Origin: Lepagella muris
GTDB taxonomy: Bacteria > Bacteroidota > Bacteroidia > Bacteroidales > Muribaculaceae
Length of the DNA: 64,000 nt
Assembly: GCF_004793975.1 (NCBI RefSeq)
Contig: NZ_SRYB01000025.1
Location: 1 to 64,000 of the forward strand
Direction of reading: 5' to 3'
The notes beneath the pieces were generated by a model. That model made no database searches and was not told where the DNA came from. It worked only from the letters and a program-made list of their open reading frames with translations. Shown piece after piece: positions 29,264-36,823 of this stretch. The translations under genes were made by a program, and so were the position numbers. Each line of letters begins with the position of its first letter. The stretch's first letter is position 1.

Positions 29264-29320
29264 TAATGAAACTTATACAACATAAATAGGTAAAGGTATT
29301 TGATGGTTTAAGTGTGAAGA

Positions 29321-29352
29321 ACGCGTGGCAAGGGTTAACCCTTGTCACGCGA
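29321..29352. terminator. Bidirectional hairpin shared by converging genes
   Basis: The sequence around ACGCGTGGCAAGGGTTAACC and its mirror ccttgtcacgcga forms a 14-bp stem with one G-T pair, centred at GGGTTAACCC. It lies 58 bases after the GH2 stop and contains the stop codon of the AraC gene (29335-29337), so the last codons of that gene are in one arm. Confidence 0.6.
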
Positions 29353-30222
29353 TTTATATTCAGAAGGGGAGATCTTCATTACTTTTGTGAAAGTCTTTGA
29401 GAAATGGTACTGGTCGTAATAGCCGAGCATTTGGGCGATTTCCTTTATCTTTAGATCGGAGAAGTCAAGATATCGGCACGCCGCCTGTATCTTCAGGTTG
29501 TGGAAATAGTTGATCGGTGTGAATCCTGTACGCTTTGAGAATATAAGACCGAAATGAGATGGTGAGTAATTCACATGGGAGGCAATCTCTTCAAGTGACA
29601 GGATTTTATTTATTGAACTCTTCATGAATGAAATTGCCTTCTCAATCACGTCAGTGCTGTCGTCATGAGTTATCAGCCGGAACTGTGGGATATACGCCAA
29701 CGAACCGATGAAATGCCATAACACCATGGAAGAATACCGAAGGTTTTCGATGTTATAATCTCGCCAAAGGTTGATGAATATCTCTTCAAACATCTGGTTT
29801 CTTGCATCAAATCTTGAATCAGAAGTTTCAGGAATGGTATGTGTCTGATTATACATATCGTTGAGGAGATCAGCCATCTCCCCGGTGAAGTGCATCCAGA
29901 AGATACTCCAGGGATTAGTGTCGGATGCGGCATATATATGAGGCGTTCCGGCAGATATTACAAAGAATTGATTTCTGCCTACCGTGCAACGTTTGCCGTT
30001 GACCATATACCAACCTTCGCCATCCTTGCAATATATCAGTATATTCTGATTGGATCCATCCTTACGAGAACGGTAATGCCCTGCTGCATGAGGATAGAAT
30101 CCGATATCCGTGATATATAGCAATCGGGTCAGCTTGTCGGAAGCCAAAATCTTAAGAATGTCATTTGGAATGACAATCACCTTCTGATTATCAAACCCAT
30201 CACTTTTCCGTTCCATCTGCAT
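29335..30222 (-). CDS. AraC-family transcriptional regulator with cupin sensor
   Basis: 295 residues: N-terminal AraC-type cupin (about 40-165; DIGFYPHAAGHYRSRKDG, GWYMVNGKRCTVGRNQFFVI, WSIFWMHFTGEMA) and C-terminal double helix-turn-helix (about 195-295; LSLEEIASHVNYSPSHFGLIF, FSDLKIKEIAQMLGYYDQYH, MKISPSEYKSRDKG). The cupin resembles those of sugar-responsive AraC activators. It converges on the MFS/DUF5107/GH2 operon and is divergent from the ATPase gene preceded by the duplicated leader at 30346. Its target is unknown: the GH2 operons in this window are the obvious candidates. A -7 box TATCTTTG lies at 30244-30251. Confidence 0.9.
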   Translation of the reverse strand: MQMERKSDGFDNQKVIVIPNDILKILASDKLTRLLYITDIGFYPHAAGHYRSRKDGSNQNILIYCKDGEGWYMVNGKRCTVGRNQFFVISAGTPHIYAASDTNPWSIFWMHFTGEMADLLNDMYNQTHTIPETSDSRFDARNQMFEEIFINLWRDYNIENLRYSSMVLWHFIGSLAYIPQFRLITHDDSTDVIEKAISFMKSSINKILSLEEIASHVNYSPSHFGLIFSKRTGFTPINYFHNLKIQAACRYLDFSDLKIKEIAQMLGYYDQYHFSKTFTKVMKISPSEYKSRDKG

Positions 30223-30243
30223 GAGTATTTACAAGAAGTTTTG

Positions 30244-30251
30244 CAAAGATA
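30244..30251 (-). promoter_or_regulatory. -7 promoter box of the AraC gene
   Basis: The minus strand reads TATCTTTG, fitting TAnnTTTG, 21 bases before the start codon. A TTTG lies 21 bases further upstream, slightly over the usual spacing. Confidence 0.5.
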
Positions 30252-30345
30252 AATAAAATTCAGGAATATTTACAAAGAAAAACTCAACAACTACGGTCAC
30301 TATGACGGTTTAGAGTGAGTTTTGCAAGTTGAGGAAAATTTCGAT

Positions 30346-30470
30346 TATACACTGAAAGAATTGCTAAAATATCCAAAACTTTACGGATATGGTCTAAACT
30401 TTTGGATTTATTCTTGTTTCTTTCGGTTATAGAATGTAACTTTGTGCAGAATTATTTTTAATATGATTAT
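30346..30470 (+). repeat. Duplicated promoter/leader block, copy A
   Basis: About 125 bp that aligns at roughly 75-80 per cent identity with 36699-36823. Shared segments include TATACACTGAA, AATTGCT, TTTACGG, TCTAAACTTTT, TTCTTGTTTCTTTCG and GAATGTAACTTTGTGCAGAA. The last contains a -7 box TAACTTTG (30437-30444), 20 bases after a TTG, so it is a functional-looking promoter. It ends at the start of the AAA/DUF4143 gene. Confidence 0.65.
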
Positions 30471-31686
30471 GAAAATTATTGACCGTCCGATTTACATCAA
30501 CAGAATCATCAGGCAGCTTAACCGTGGCATGATGCTTGTTCTGGTTGGACAAAGACGAGTAGGGAAAAGTTTTATACTTAGAAGCCTTTCAAATTGGTTG
30601 AGCCAAAACAAGCCCAAATCCAATGTGCTGTTTATAGATAAGGATTTTAACAGTTTTAATTTCATCAAAACATCTGATGATCTTTATGCCCATGCTGTCG
30701 AAAATTTGCCTCTCGGAGAAGAGAATTACCTTCTTATTGATGAGGTTCAGGATATTGATGGCTATGAAACTGCGCTGAGAAGCCTTTATGCAGAAGACCG
30801 TTGTCAGATAATTGCAACCGGAAGCAATGCCTATATGTTTTCTTCGGAGATTGCTACCAAATTTTCCGGAAGATATATCGAGATAAACATTCGAAGTCTC
30901 GGATACGAAGAATTCTTGAGGTTCCACAACCTTTCTGACGGTCATGAAGCGTTGCTTAAATATATCAGTTTCGGAGGAATGCCAGGTCTGGCGAATTATC
31001 AGTTTGATGATGTGCCGGAGATAAAAGCATACTTGCAGGGGGTCTACAACACGATAGTCCTTAAAGACATCGTAGCCCGTGAACAAATCCGCAATATTAA
31101 ATTTTTGGAAAACCTGATTCTCTTTCTTGCAGATAATGTAGGACAGCTTGTCTCGGTCAACAGCATAGTGAAATATCTCAAATCGCAAGGTTCCAAGGTG
31201 ACCAATGATGTAGCAACAAAGTATATTAAGTCCATATCCAATGCGCTCATTATTAATCAGCTCTCCAGATATGACATACATGGTAAGCGTATTTTCGAGC
31301 TGATTGAGAAATATTACTTCTGCGACCATGGTCTTCGCAACTGTATCATCAACGAGATGCCTAATGTTTTTGGCAGCATTGAAAAAATCATTGAGAACAT
31401 TGTACGCAACCATCTTCTCATTCAAGAATTTGATATATATGTAGGAGTTATCCCCTCCGGAGAGATTGACTTTGTTGCAAAGAAAGGCGACAAGACAATT
31501 TATATTCAAGTTGCCTACAAACTCTCCACAGAGGAGACTATCAAACGTGAGTTCGGAAACCTTCGGGCAATCAAAGACGACTTCCCGAAGTATGTCGTTA
31601 CAATGGAAGATATCGTTGGACCCGTTAAAGAGTATCCGGGAATCATCCACATACATTTACGTGATTTCCTCAAGACTGTCTACTGA
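30463..31686 (+). CDS. AAA-family ATPase with C-terminal DUF4143 domain
   Basis: About 407 residues. The ATG at 30463 or 30469 is preferred over a GTG at 30442, because the -7 box ends at 30444. Walker A VGQRRVGKSFIL (Lys 35), Walker B YLLIDEVQDI, and sensor RCQIIATGSNAYMF are followed by RYIEINIRSLGYEEFL and the DUF4143 nuclease-like domain (GEIDFVAKKGDKTIYIQVAYKL, resembling a PD-(D/E)XK core with E-x-D and Q-x-A). These proteins are abundant single genes in Bacteroidota and archaea; their function is not established and may be linked to mobile or toxin-like elements. It stands alone between the AraC gene and galM. Confidence 0.85.
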   Translation: MIMKIIDRPIYINRIIRQLNRGMMLVLVGQRRVGKSFILRSLSNWLSQNKPKSNVLFIDKDFNSFNFIKTSDDLYAHAVENLPLGEENYLLIDEVQDIDGYETALRSLYAEDRCQIIATGSNAYMFSSEIATKFSGRYIEINIRSLGYEEFLRFHNLSDGHEALLKYISFGGMPGLANYQFDDVPEIKAYLQGVYNTIVLKDIVAREQIRNIKFLENLILFLADNVGQLVSVNSIVKYLKSQGSKVTNDVATKYIKSISNALIINQLSRYDIHGKRIFELIEKYYFCDHGLRNCIINEMPNVFGSIEKIIENIVRNHLLIQEFDIYVGVIPSGEIDFVAKKGDKTIYIQVAYKLSTEETIKREFGNLRAIKDDFPKYVVTMEDIVGPVKEYPGIIHIHLRDFLKTVY

Positions 31687-32007
31687 ATTGCAGTGACGTA
31701 TTAGTGTATGGGAGCTGTCGTCTAAAGATGCTTTCCCAAGCAATAATGGAAGGGCGATATATATTATCGATCAAAATAGGAATGGAAGCACCACTCGTTT
31801 CAGTCGTTTTGTGTAGAATGTGGTAAGGTCTATTTTGCCCGGAAGAGAGCGACGCATACACGTAGACACTACATTGCCACGTTCTGAATTTGAAAAGCAA
31901 TTGAAAATAGTGTCAATGGGTGATGCTTATGCCGGAGCCTCGGTCACGTCGAAAGATGGGATGGGTGGTAATGGTGAGTTCCGTCCGTTGGGAGGAGATT
32001 AAATCGA
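31687..32007. other. Intergenic region, no supported gene
   Basis: About 320 bases between the ATPase and galM. A 60-codon frame (31820-32002) ends in a glycine-rich stretch, has no recognisable domain or promoter and is not called. A clear Shine-Dalgarno-like GGAGGAG (31991-31997) precedes the galM start codon, unusual in this window. Confidence 0.4.
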
Positions 32008-33075
32008 ATGAAAGAGAATGGTATCAGTATCGCGACGTTTGATTGCGTGATAGGGAAAATAACTTATCTGACGCTCCGGAACCAATCCGGGGCGTCGGTC
32101 ACATTGTCGTCAGTCGGTGCGGGCATAGTGTCGGTAATTGTGCCGGATTGTAATGGTAATCTGGCGGATGTGGTGCTCGGATATGGTAATCCGGCGGATT
32201 ATATCGGAGATGGACCGTGTGCGGGAAAGATTCCCGGAAGGTATGCCAATCGTATATCGAACGGCGAATTTATGATTGACGGGGAGACGTATCATCTGGC
32301 GCAGAATGATTATCCTAATGCTTTACATGGCGGTCCGTCTGGTTTTCATAACCGGATATGGGATGTGGAGATTATTGATGACCGTCGGGTGCGTTTCACC
32401 CTCTTGTCGGAGGATGGGGATGAGGGTTATCCGGGGAATCTGTCGGTTAGTGCCACTTATGTATGGACCGATGGTAATATGCTTGAATTGCATCTGGAGG
32501 CAGTGACCGACAAGCCGACGGTGGGCAATCTCACCAATCATGCGTATTTCAATCTTGACGGGGAGGATGCCGGTTCGGTGCTGGGTCATGAGTTATGGCT
32601 CAATGCGTCGAGATACCTGCCTACCGATTCCGCGTTCATACCCACAGGTGAACTGGCGGATGTGGTGTCAACTCCGATGGATTTCACATCCCCGAAGAGA
32701 CTGGGGATGGATATTGAGGCGGATTTCCCGGATCTTATATATGGGAGGGGTTACAACACTTGTTGGATCGTTGATAATTGGCAACCGGGGAGGTTGCAGA
32801 AAGTGGCTGTGCTTGATTCGGAGCGTTCGGGTCGGCGACTCACAGTTTTTTCCACGCAACCTGGAGTGCAGGTCTATACCGGCGGATGGCTTAAAGGGAG
32901 TCCGGAAAGCATATCCGGAGGGGAATATGACAAAGGGTCAGGAGTGGCGATAGAATGTCAGGGTTTCCCTGATGCGCCCAACCGACCTTCGTTCCCCTCG
33001 CAATTGCTGCGACCCGGAGAAAGATACTGTCAACAGATATTCTTCAGTTTCTCGACAAGGGAATTAAGGAAATAA
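32008..33075 (+). CDS. galM: Aldose 1-epimerase (galactose mutarotase)
   Basis: Interconverts alpha and beta anomers of hexoses. 355 residues, no signal peptide, typical cytosolic length. Motifs: GPCAGKIPGRYANRISNGEF, NALHGGPSGFHNRIWDV (catalytic-region His), VGNLTNHAYFNLDGEDAG (second His), DLIYGRGYNTCWIVD, and SGVAIECQGFPDAPNRPSFP, in which the Glu is the expected general base. The start codon is preceded by GGAGGAG. It probably supports use of the hexoses released by the nearby GH2 enzymes (inference from context). Confidence 0.95.
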   Translation: MKENGISIATFDCVIGKITYLTLRNQSGASVTLSSVGAGIVSVIVPDCNGNLADVVLGYGNPADYIGDGPCAGKIPGRYANRISNGEFMIDGETYHLAQNDYPNALHGGPSGFHNRIWDVEIIDDRRVRFTLLSEDGDEGYPGNLSVSATYVWTDGNMLELHLEAVTDKPTVGNLTNHAYFNLDGEDAGSVLGHELWLNASRYLPTDSAFIPTGELADVVSTPMDFTSPKRLGMDIEADFPDLIYGRGYNTCWIVDNWQPGRLQKVAVLDSERSGRRLTVFSTQPGVQVYTGGWLKGSPESISGGEYDKGSGVAIECQGFPDAPNRPSFPSQLLRPGERYCQQIFFSFSTRELRK

Positions 33076-33152
33076 TGAAGTTAGATACCACTTATATACA
33101 ATTTCAATGAATAATAATGCTTAAATTTGTGAAAAATATAAGATTTAAGGTT

Positions 33153-34223
33153 ATGAAAAGATTTCTTGCAAGTGTAAGTGTTATTCTGTCGGTATTTACG
33201 GCAATGGGACAGGATCGCGCCGACCGTCAGCAGCTGGATGATCCGGCTTCGTTTTCCATGATTCTTCTCGGCGACCCACAGGGGTATATCAAGTATGATA
33301 TCAACCAACCATTGTTTGAACTCCAGACGGCATGGATAGCGGATAACGTGGATAATCTCAATATCAAGGCTGTGCTTTGCACCGGTGATCTCGTAGAGCA
33401 GAACGATAATCTCGTCCGCAACCGCAGGATGCTTAATCAGACGTCGAGGGAGATGTGGGAGAACGTGTCGCGATCGTTTGAGCGTCTTGACAACAAGGTG
33501 CCATATATCATATCGGCAGGTAATCATGATTATGGCTACCGTCATTCCGAGAATGGGAATACAAAGTTCCCTGAATATTTCCCGATAGAACGCAACAAGG
33601 CATGGTATGATTGCGCGGTGGAAGTGTATCCTAATCGGAGCGGGGTTGAGTCGCTGGAGAATGCGGCATTTGAGTTTGAGTCGCCGGAATGGGGCAAGTT
33701 GCTTGTGGTATGCAATGAGTTCGCACCGCGTGATGAGGTGCTTGGTTGGACGGCACGCCTGATAGATAGCGACAGATTCCGGAATCATAAGGTGATCTAC
33801 ATCACCCATTCTTTGCTTGCCGAGCGCACGGCTGAATGGACGGATAATGAGCCGTATGACATTACTCCGCGCAACTGGGGTAAGCAGGTGTGGGAGAAAC
33901 TTCTGAAGCCATCGAAAAATATTGTGTTGGCGTTGTGTGGACACATGGGTGATACCGGTAGTTTTGAGAACTCGGTGGCGTATCGTGTCGATAAAAATTC
34001 AATAGGGAGGAATCTGCATCAGATGATGTTTAACGTCCAGACTCTTGGCGGCGGCTGGGAAGGGAATGGCGGCGACGGTTGGCTCCGTATCCTTGAATTT
34101 AAGCCAGATGGAAAGACGATAGGGGTGAAGACATATTCACCACTGTTTGGTATATCCCCGTCAACACGTCATCTGGCACACCGCACGGAGAGTTTCGACC
34201 AGTTTGAGATGGTCATAGAGTAA
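33153..34223 (+). CDS. Secreted calcineurin-like metallophosphoesterase
   Basis: About 356 residues; the ATG at 33153 gives the signal peptide MKRFLASVSVILSVFTAMG. Metal-ligand motifs of the family are all visible: ILLGDPQGY (D-x-Q/H variant), LCTGDLVEQND (GDxxx), ISAGNHDYGY (GNHD), YITHSLLAE (H) and LALCGHMGDTG (GHxxx). Hence a periplasmic phosphoesterase or nucleotidase of unknown substrate. Downstream of galM by 77 bases on the same strand. Followed by a strong hairpin. Confidence 0.88.
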   Translation: MKRFLASVSVILSVFTAMGQDRADRQQLDDPASFSMILLGDPQGYIKYDINQPLFELQTAWIADNVDNLNIKAVLCTGDLVEQNDNLVRNRRMLNQTSREMWENVSRSFERLDNKVPYIISAGNHDYGYRHSENGNTKFPEYFPIERNKAWYDCAVEVYPNRSGVESLENAAFEFESPEWGKLLVVCNEFAPRDEVLGWTARLIDSDRFRNHKVIYITHSLLAERTAEWTDNEPYDITPRNWGKQVWEKLLKPSKNIVLALCGHMGDTGSFENSVAYRVDKNSIGRNLHQMMFNVQTLGGGWEGNGGDGWLRILEFKPDGKTIGVKTYSPLFGISPSTRHLAHRTESFDQFEMVIE

Positions 34224-34243
34224 ACCTTTTGTGTTACATATTT

Positions 34244-34286
34244 AATCCCGTCTTGGTGTACCGGATGGTCAATCCAAGACGGGATT
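34244..34286. terminator. Bidirectional hairpin terminator
   Basis: AATCCCGTCTTGG (34244-34256) pairs perfectly with CCAAGACGGGATT (34274-34286): 13 bp with a 17-base loop, between the convergent metallophosphoesterase and acyl-CoA synthetase genes. Confidence 0.75.
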
Positions 34287-34324
34287 ATTGTATATGATGA
34301 ATTTTTTATCGGGTGTATTTACGG

Positions 34325-35983
34325 CTATTTCTTGTCGCGAATCTCTACGCGACGGATTTTGCCGCTTATGGTCTTTGGAAGTTCATCCACAAATTCAACC
34401 ACGCGGGGATATTTATAGGGTGCAGTCGTGCGCTTCACATGATTCTGTATCTCCTTGATGAGAGCCTCCTTGTCGTCAACGGCACGCTGACGATAGTCAG
34501 GTGCGAGTACGATTGTAGCCTTCACCACCTGTCCGCGTATCTCATCGGGTACACCGGTTATGGCACATTCCACCACAGCGGGATGAGTCATCAGCGCACT
34601 CTCCACCTCGAAGGGACCGATACGGTAGCCGGACGACTTTATCACATCATCCTTTCTGCCTACAAACCAGTAATAGCCATCCTCATCGCGCCAAGCCACG
34701 TCGCCCGTTTGGTAGATGCCATCATGATGAGCCTTAAGGGTCAGTTCCGGGTCATGAAGATATTCCTTGAAAAGACCTAACGGACGGTGCCCGTCGGTAT
34801 GTATGATTATCTCTCCATGCTCACCATCCTCCGCCTGTCTGCCGTCGGGGGTTACAAGGTCGATTTCATACTCCGGACCCTTCTTCCCCATAGAACCCGG
34901 CTTTGGTTCCAGCCAAGGGTATGTGGCGATTGTGAGTGTGGTCTCTGTCTGACCGAATCCCTCCATGAGCTTGATTCCGGTAAGTTTCAGCCATTCTTCA
35001 TATACGCTTGGGTTAAGAGCCTCTCCGGCTATTGTGCAGTATTTAAGGGTTGAGAGGTCGAATTTCGACAGATCCTCACGTATAAGGAAACGGAATACGG
35101 TCGGTGGTGCGCAGAAAGAGGTTATGCCATAGTTGTGGATCATGTGGAGCACATCCACCGGCTCAAACTTCTCAAAGTCGTAGACAAACACGTTGGCACC
35201 TGCAATCCATTGTCCGTATAGCTTTCCCCATACCGCCTTACCCCAGCCGGTGTCAGCGAGAGTGAGGTGCAGACTGTCCTCATGCAGATTGTGCCAGAAG
35301 GATGCCGTTATTATGTGTCCGAGCGGATACGTGAAATCATGTGCCACCATCTTAGGCTCGCCGGTGGTGCCGGAGGTGAAATACAGTAGCGATACATCGT
35401 CGTTGGCATTAGGATTCTCCGGACGCACGAAAGGCTTCGCCTTTTCGATCTCCTTGTTGAAATCATACCAACCCTCGGGAATCACAGGACCGGTGGAAAT
35501 CAGAGCGTGAAGTGACGGACATTCCGGCAGGGCATCGTTGATATGCGATGTCACTACAGGATCGCCGGAGGCTACGATAGCCTTTATCCCTGCCATGCGG
35601 CAACGGTAGATGATGTCTTTCTTAGTCAGCAGATGGGTGGCGGGTATGACGGTGGCACCCAATTTATGAAGGGCGATGATGGAGAACCAGAACTGGTAGT
35701 GGCGTTTCAGGATGAGCATCACCATATCCCCTTTGCCGATACCGAGCGATTGGAAAAACGAGGCGGTCTTATCGCTCTCGCGTTTTATGTCGGCAAAGGA
35801 GAATTGAATCTTCTCCCCTTTGTCGTTGGTCCACAGTAGGGCTGGTTTGTCAGGTTCCCTTTCCGCCCATGCGTCTACCACATCGTATGCAAAGTTGAAA
35901 TTTTCGGGTACATTTACATGGAAATTCTCCATGAAATCCTCATAACTCTCAAATTCGGTTTTATCAAGAAAACGATCGAGCAT
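34325..35983 (-). CDS. AMP-forming acyl-CoA synthetase
   Basis: ANL-superfamily adenylating enzyme that activates a carboxylic acid to its CoA thioester; 552 residues, cytosolic. Motifs: LLYFTSGTTGEPKMVAHD (A3), EGFGQTETTL (A5), YQTGDVAWRDEDGYYWFVGRKDDVIKSSGYRIGPFEVE split as TGD and GRxDDVIKxxG (A7, A8), and PKTISGKIRR (A10) with the catalytic Lys. The overall sequence resembles acetyl/medium-chain acyl-CoA synthetases of the ACSM type; substrate not decided. Fourteen bases downstream of an XRE-cupin regulator gene, a very common pairing in Bacteroidales. Confidence 0.93.
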   Translation of the reverse strand: MLDRFLDKTEFESYEDFMENFHVNVPENFNFAYDVVDAWAEREPDKPALLWTNDKGEKIQFSFADIKRESDKTASFFQSLGIGKGDMVMLILKRHYQFWFSIIALHKLGATVIPATHLLTKKDIIYRCRMAGIKAIVASGDPVVTSHINDALPECPSLHALISTGPVIPEGWYDFNKEIEKAKPFVRPENPNANDDVSLLYFTSGTTGEPKMVAHDFTYPLGHIITASFWHNLHEDSLHLTLADTGWGKAVWGKLYGQWIAGANVFVYDFEKFEPVDVLHMIHNYGITSFCAPPTVFRFLIREDLSKFDLSTLKYCTIAGEALNPSVYEEWLKLTGIKLMEGFGQTETTLTIATYPWLEPKPGSMGKKGPEYEIDLVTPDGRQAEDGEHGEIIIHTDGHRPLGLFKEYLHDPELTLKAHHDGIYQTGDVAWRDEDGYYWFVGRKDDVIKSSGYRIGPFEVESALMTHPAVVECAITGVPDEIRGQVVKATIVLAPDYRQRAVDDKEALIKEIQNHVKRTTAPYKYPRVVEFVDELPKTISGKIRRVEIRDKK

Positions 35984-35997
35984 AATAAAGAAATTAA

Positions 35998-36549
35998 TTA
36001 GGATATGACTGCAAGCAGGCGCACTTTGCTGCCATCGAGGGCACGCAGACCGTGCGGTTTTCTTGCGTCAAACATTATTGCGTCTCCGGGGTTGAGAATA
36101 TTGAGTTTTCCGGCAACGGAGATTTCAAGTTTACCTTCCACGACGAAATTGAATTCCTGTCCTTCGTGGGTGTTGAGGGTGAGGTGAGCATCAGCGGGAG
36201 CCGGCTCGACAGTCACCATGAATGGTGCCATCACTCGATGCTGGAATCCTGCGGCGAGGTCCATATAACTGTATGCACCGGTGCGTTCGGCTTTCTCCCC
36301 CTTACCGGCACGTGTGATGTAATACGAGTTCATACGTGGTTCGTTGCCAAACATTATTGCCGACATCTCCACGCCGTATGTGGAAGAGAGCCGGTGGATG
36401 AAGCTCACGGGAATATCGCGCATCCCGCTCTCATACTCGGCAAGGAGTTCTTCCGATATGTCGCATTGGCTTGCCATATCGGCAGTAGTCAGCTCAAGGG
36501 CATCGCGCAGACCGCGCAGGCGTTCAGCTATCTGTAGAATTATGTCCAT
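35998..36549 (-). CDS. XRE-family regulator with C-terminal cupin
   Basis: 183 residues: N-terminal helix-turn-helix (about residues 8-62; LRDALELTTADMASQCDISEE, LLAEYESGMRDIPVSFIHRL) and a C-terminal cupin (about 110-180; LTLNTHEGQEFNFVVEGKLEI, LNPGDAIMFDARKPHGLRAL). Such proteins regulate genes for acid or amino-acid metabolism; here it is cotranscribed with the acyl-CoA synthetase and presumably senses a related metabolite. A -7 box TATCTTTG lies on the minus strand at 36572-36579, next to TCCGA-N6-TCGGA, a possible operator. Confidence 0.92.
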   Translation of the reverse strand: MDIILQIAERLRGLRDALELTTADMASQCDISEELLAEYESGMRDIPVSFIHRLSSTYGVEMSAIMFGNEPRMNSYYITRAGKGEKAERTGAYSYMDLAAGFQHRVMAPFMVTVEPAPADAHLTLNTHEGQEFNFVVEGKLEISVAGKLNILNPGDAIMFDARKPHGLRALDGSKVRLLAVIS

Positions 36550-36698
36550 GATGAAAATTATTTAGATAGCGCAAAGATATGAAACTTTTCCGATGTAGGT
36601 CGGATGATTGACCGAAAATTGTCGTCACTTTATAATTTTTTTCAAGTTTGCCCATTACGCTTCCCCCACAAATTTGGAGTTGATGAAAAGATTCGTGT

Positions 36699-36823
36699 AT
36701 ACACTGAATAAATTGCTGAAATTGCCAAATCTTTACGGCTATATTCTAAACTTTTTAATTTGTTCTTGTTTCTTTCGTTTATGGAATGTAACTTTGTGCA
36801 GAATTACTTTAAACATGATTTAT
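36699..36823 (+). repeat. Duplicated promoter/leader block, copy B
   Basis: Second copy of the block at 30346-30470, with the same order of conserved segments and a -7 box TAACTTTG just before TGCAGAATTA. It directly precedes the GH2 gene starting at 36822, so in both places the block acts as promoter and leader. Confidence 0.65.

Noticed and set aside
30589..31656. Long open frame of 355 codons on the minus strand
   Set aside because: It is antisense to the AAA/DUF4143 gene, whose motifs are all intact; the antisense protein has no recognisable domain.
31820..32002. 60-codon frame before galM
   Set aside because: No promoter, domain or signal peptide; likely chance.
33081..33944. Open frame of 287 codons on the minus strand
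   Set aside because: It mirrors the metallophosphoesterase, whose metal motifs are complete; the composition is rich in Arg, His and Ile with no domain.
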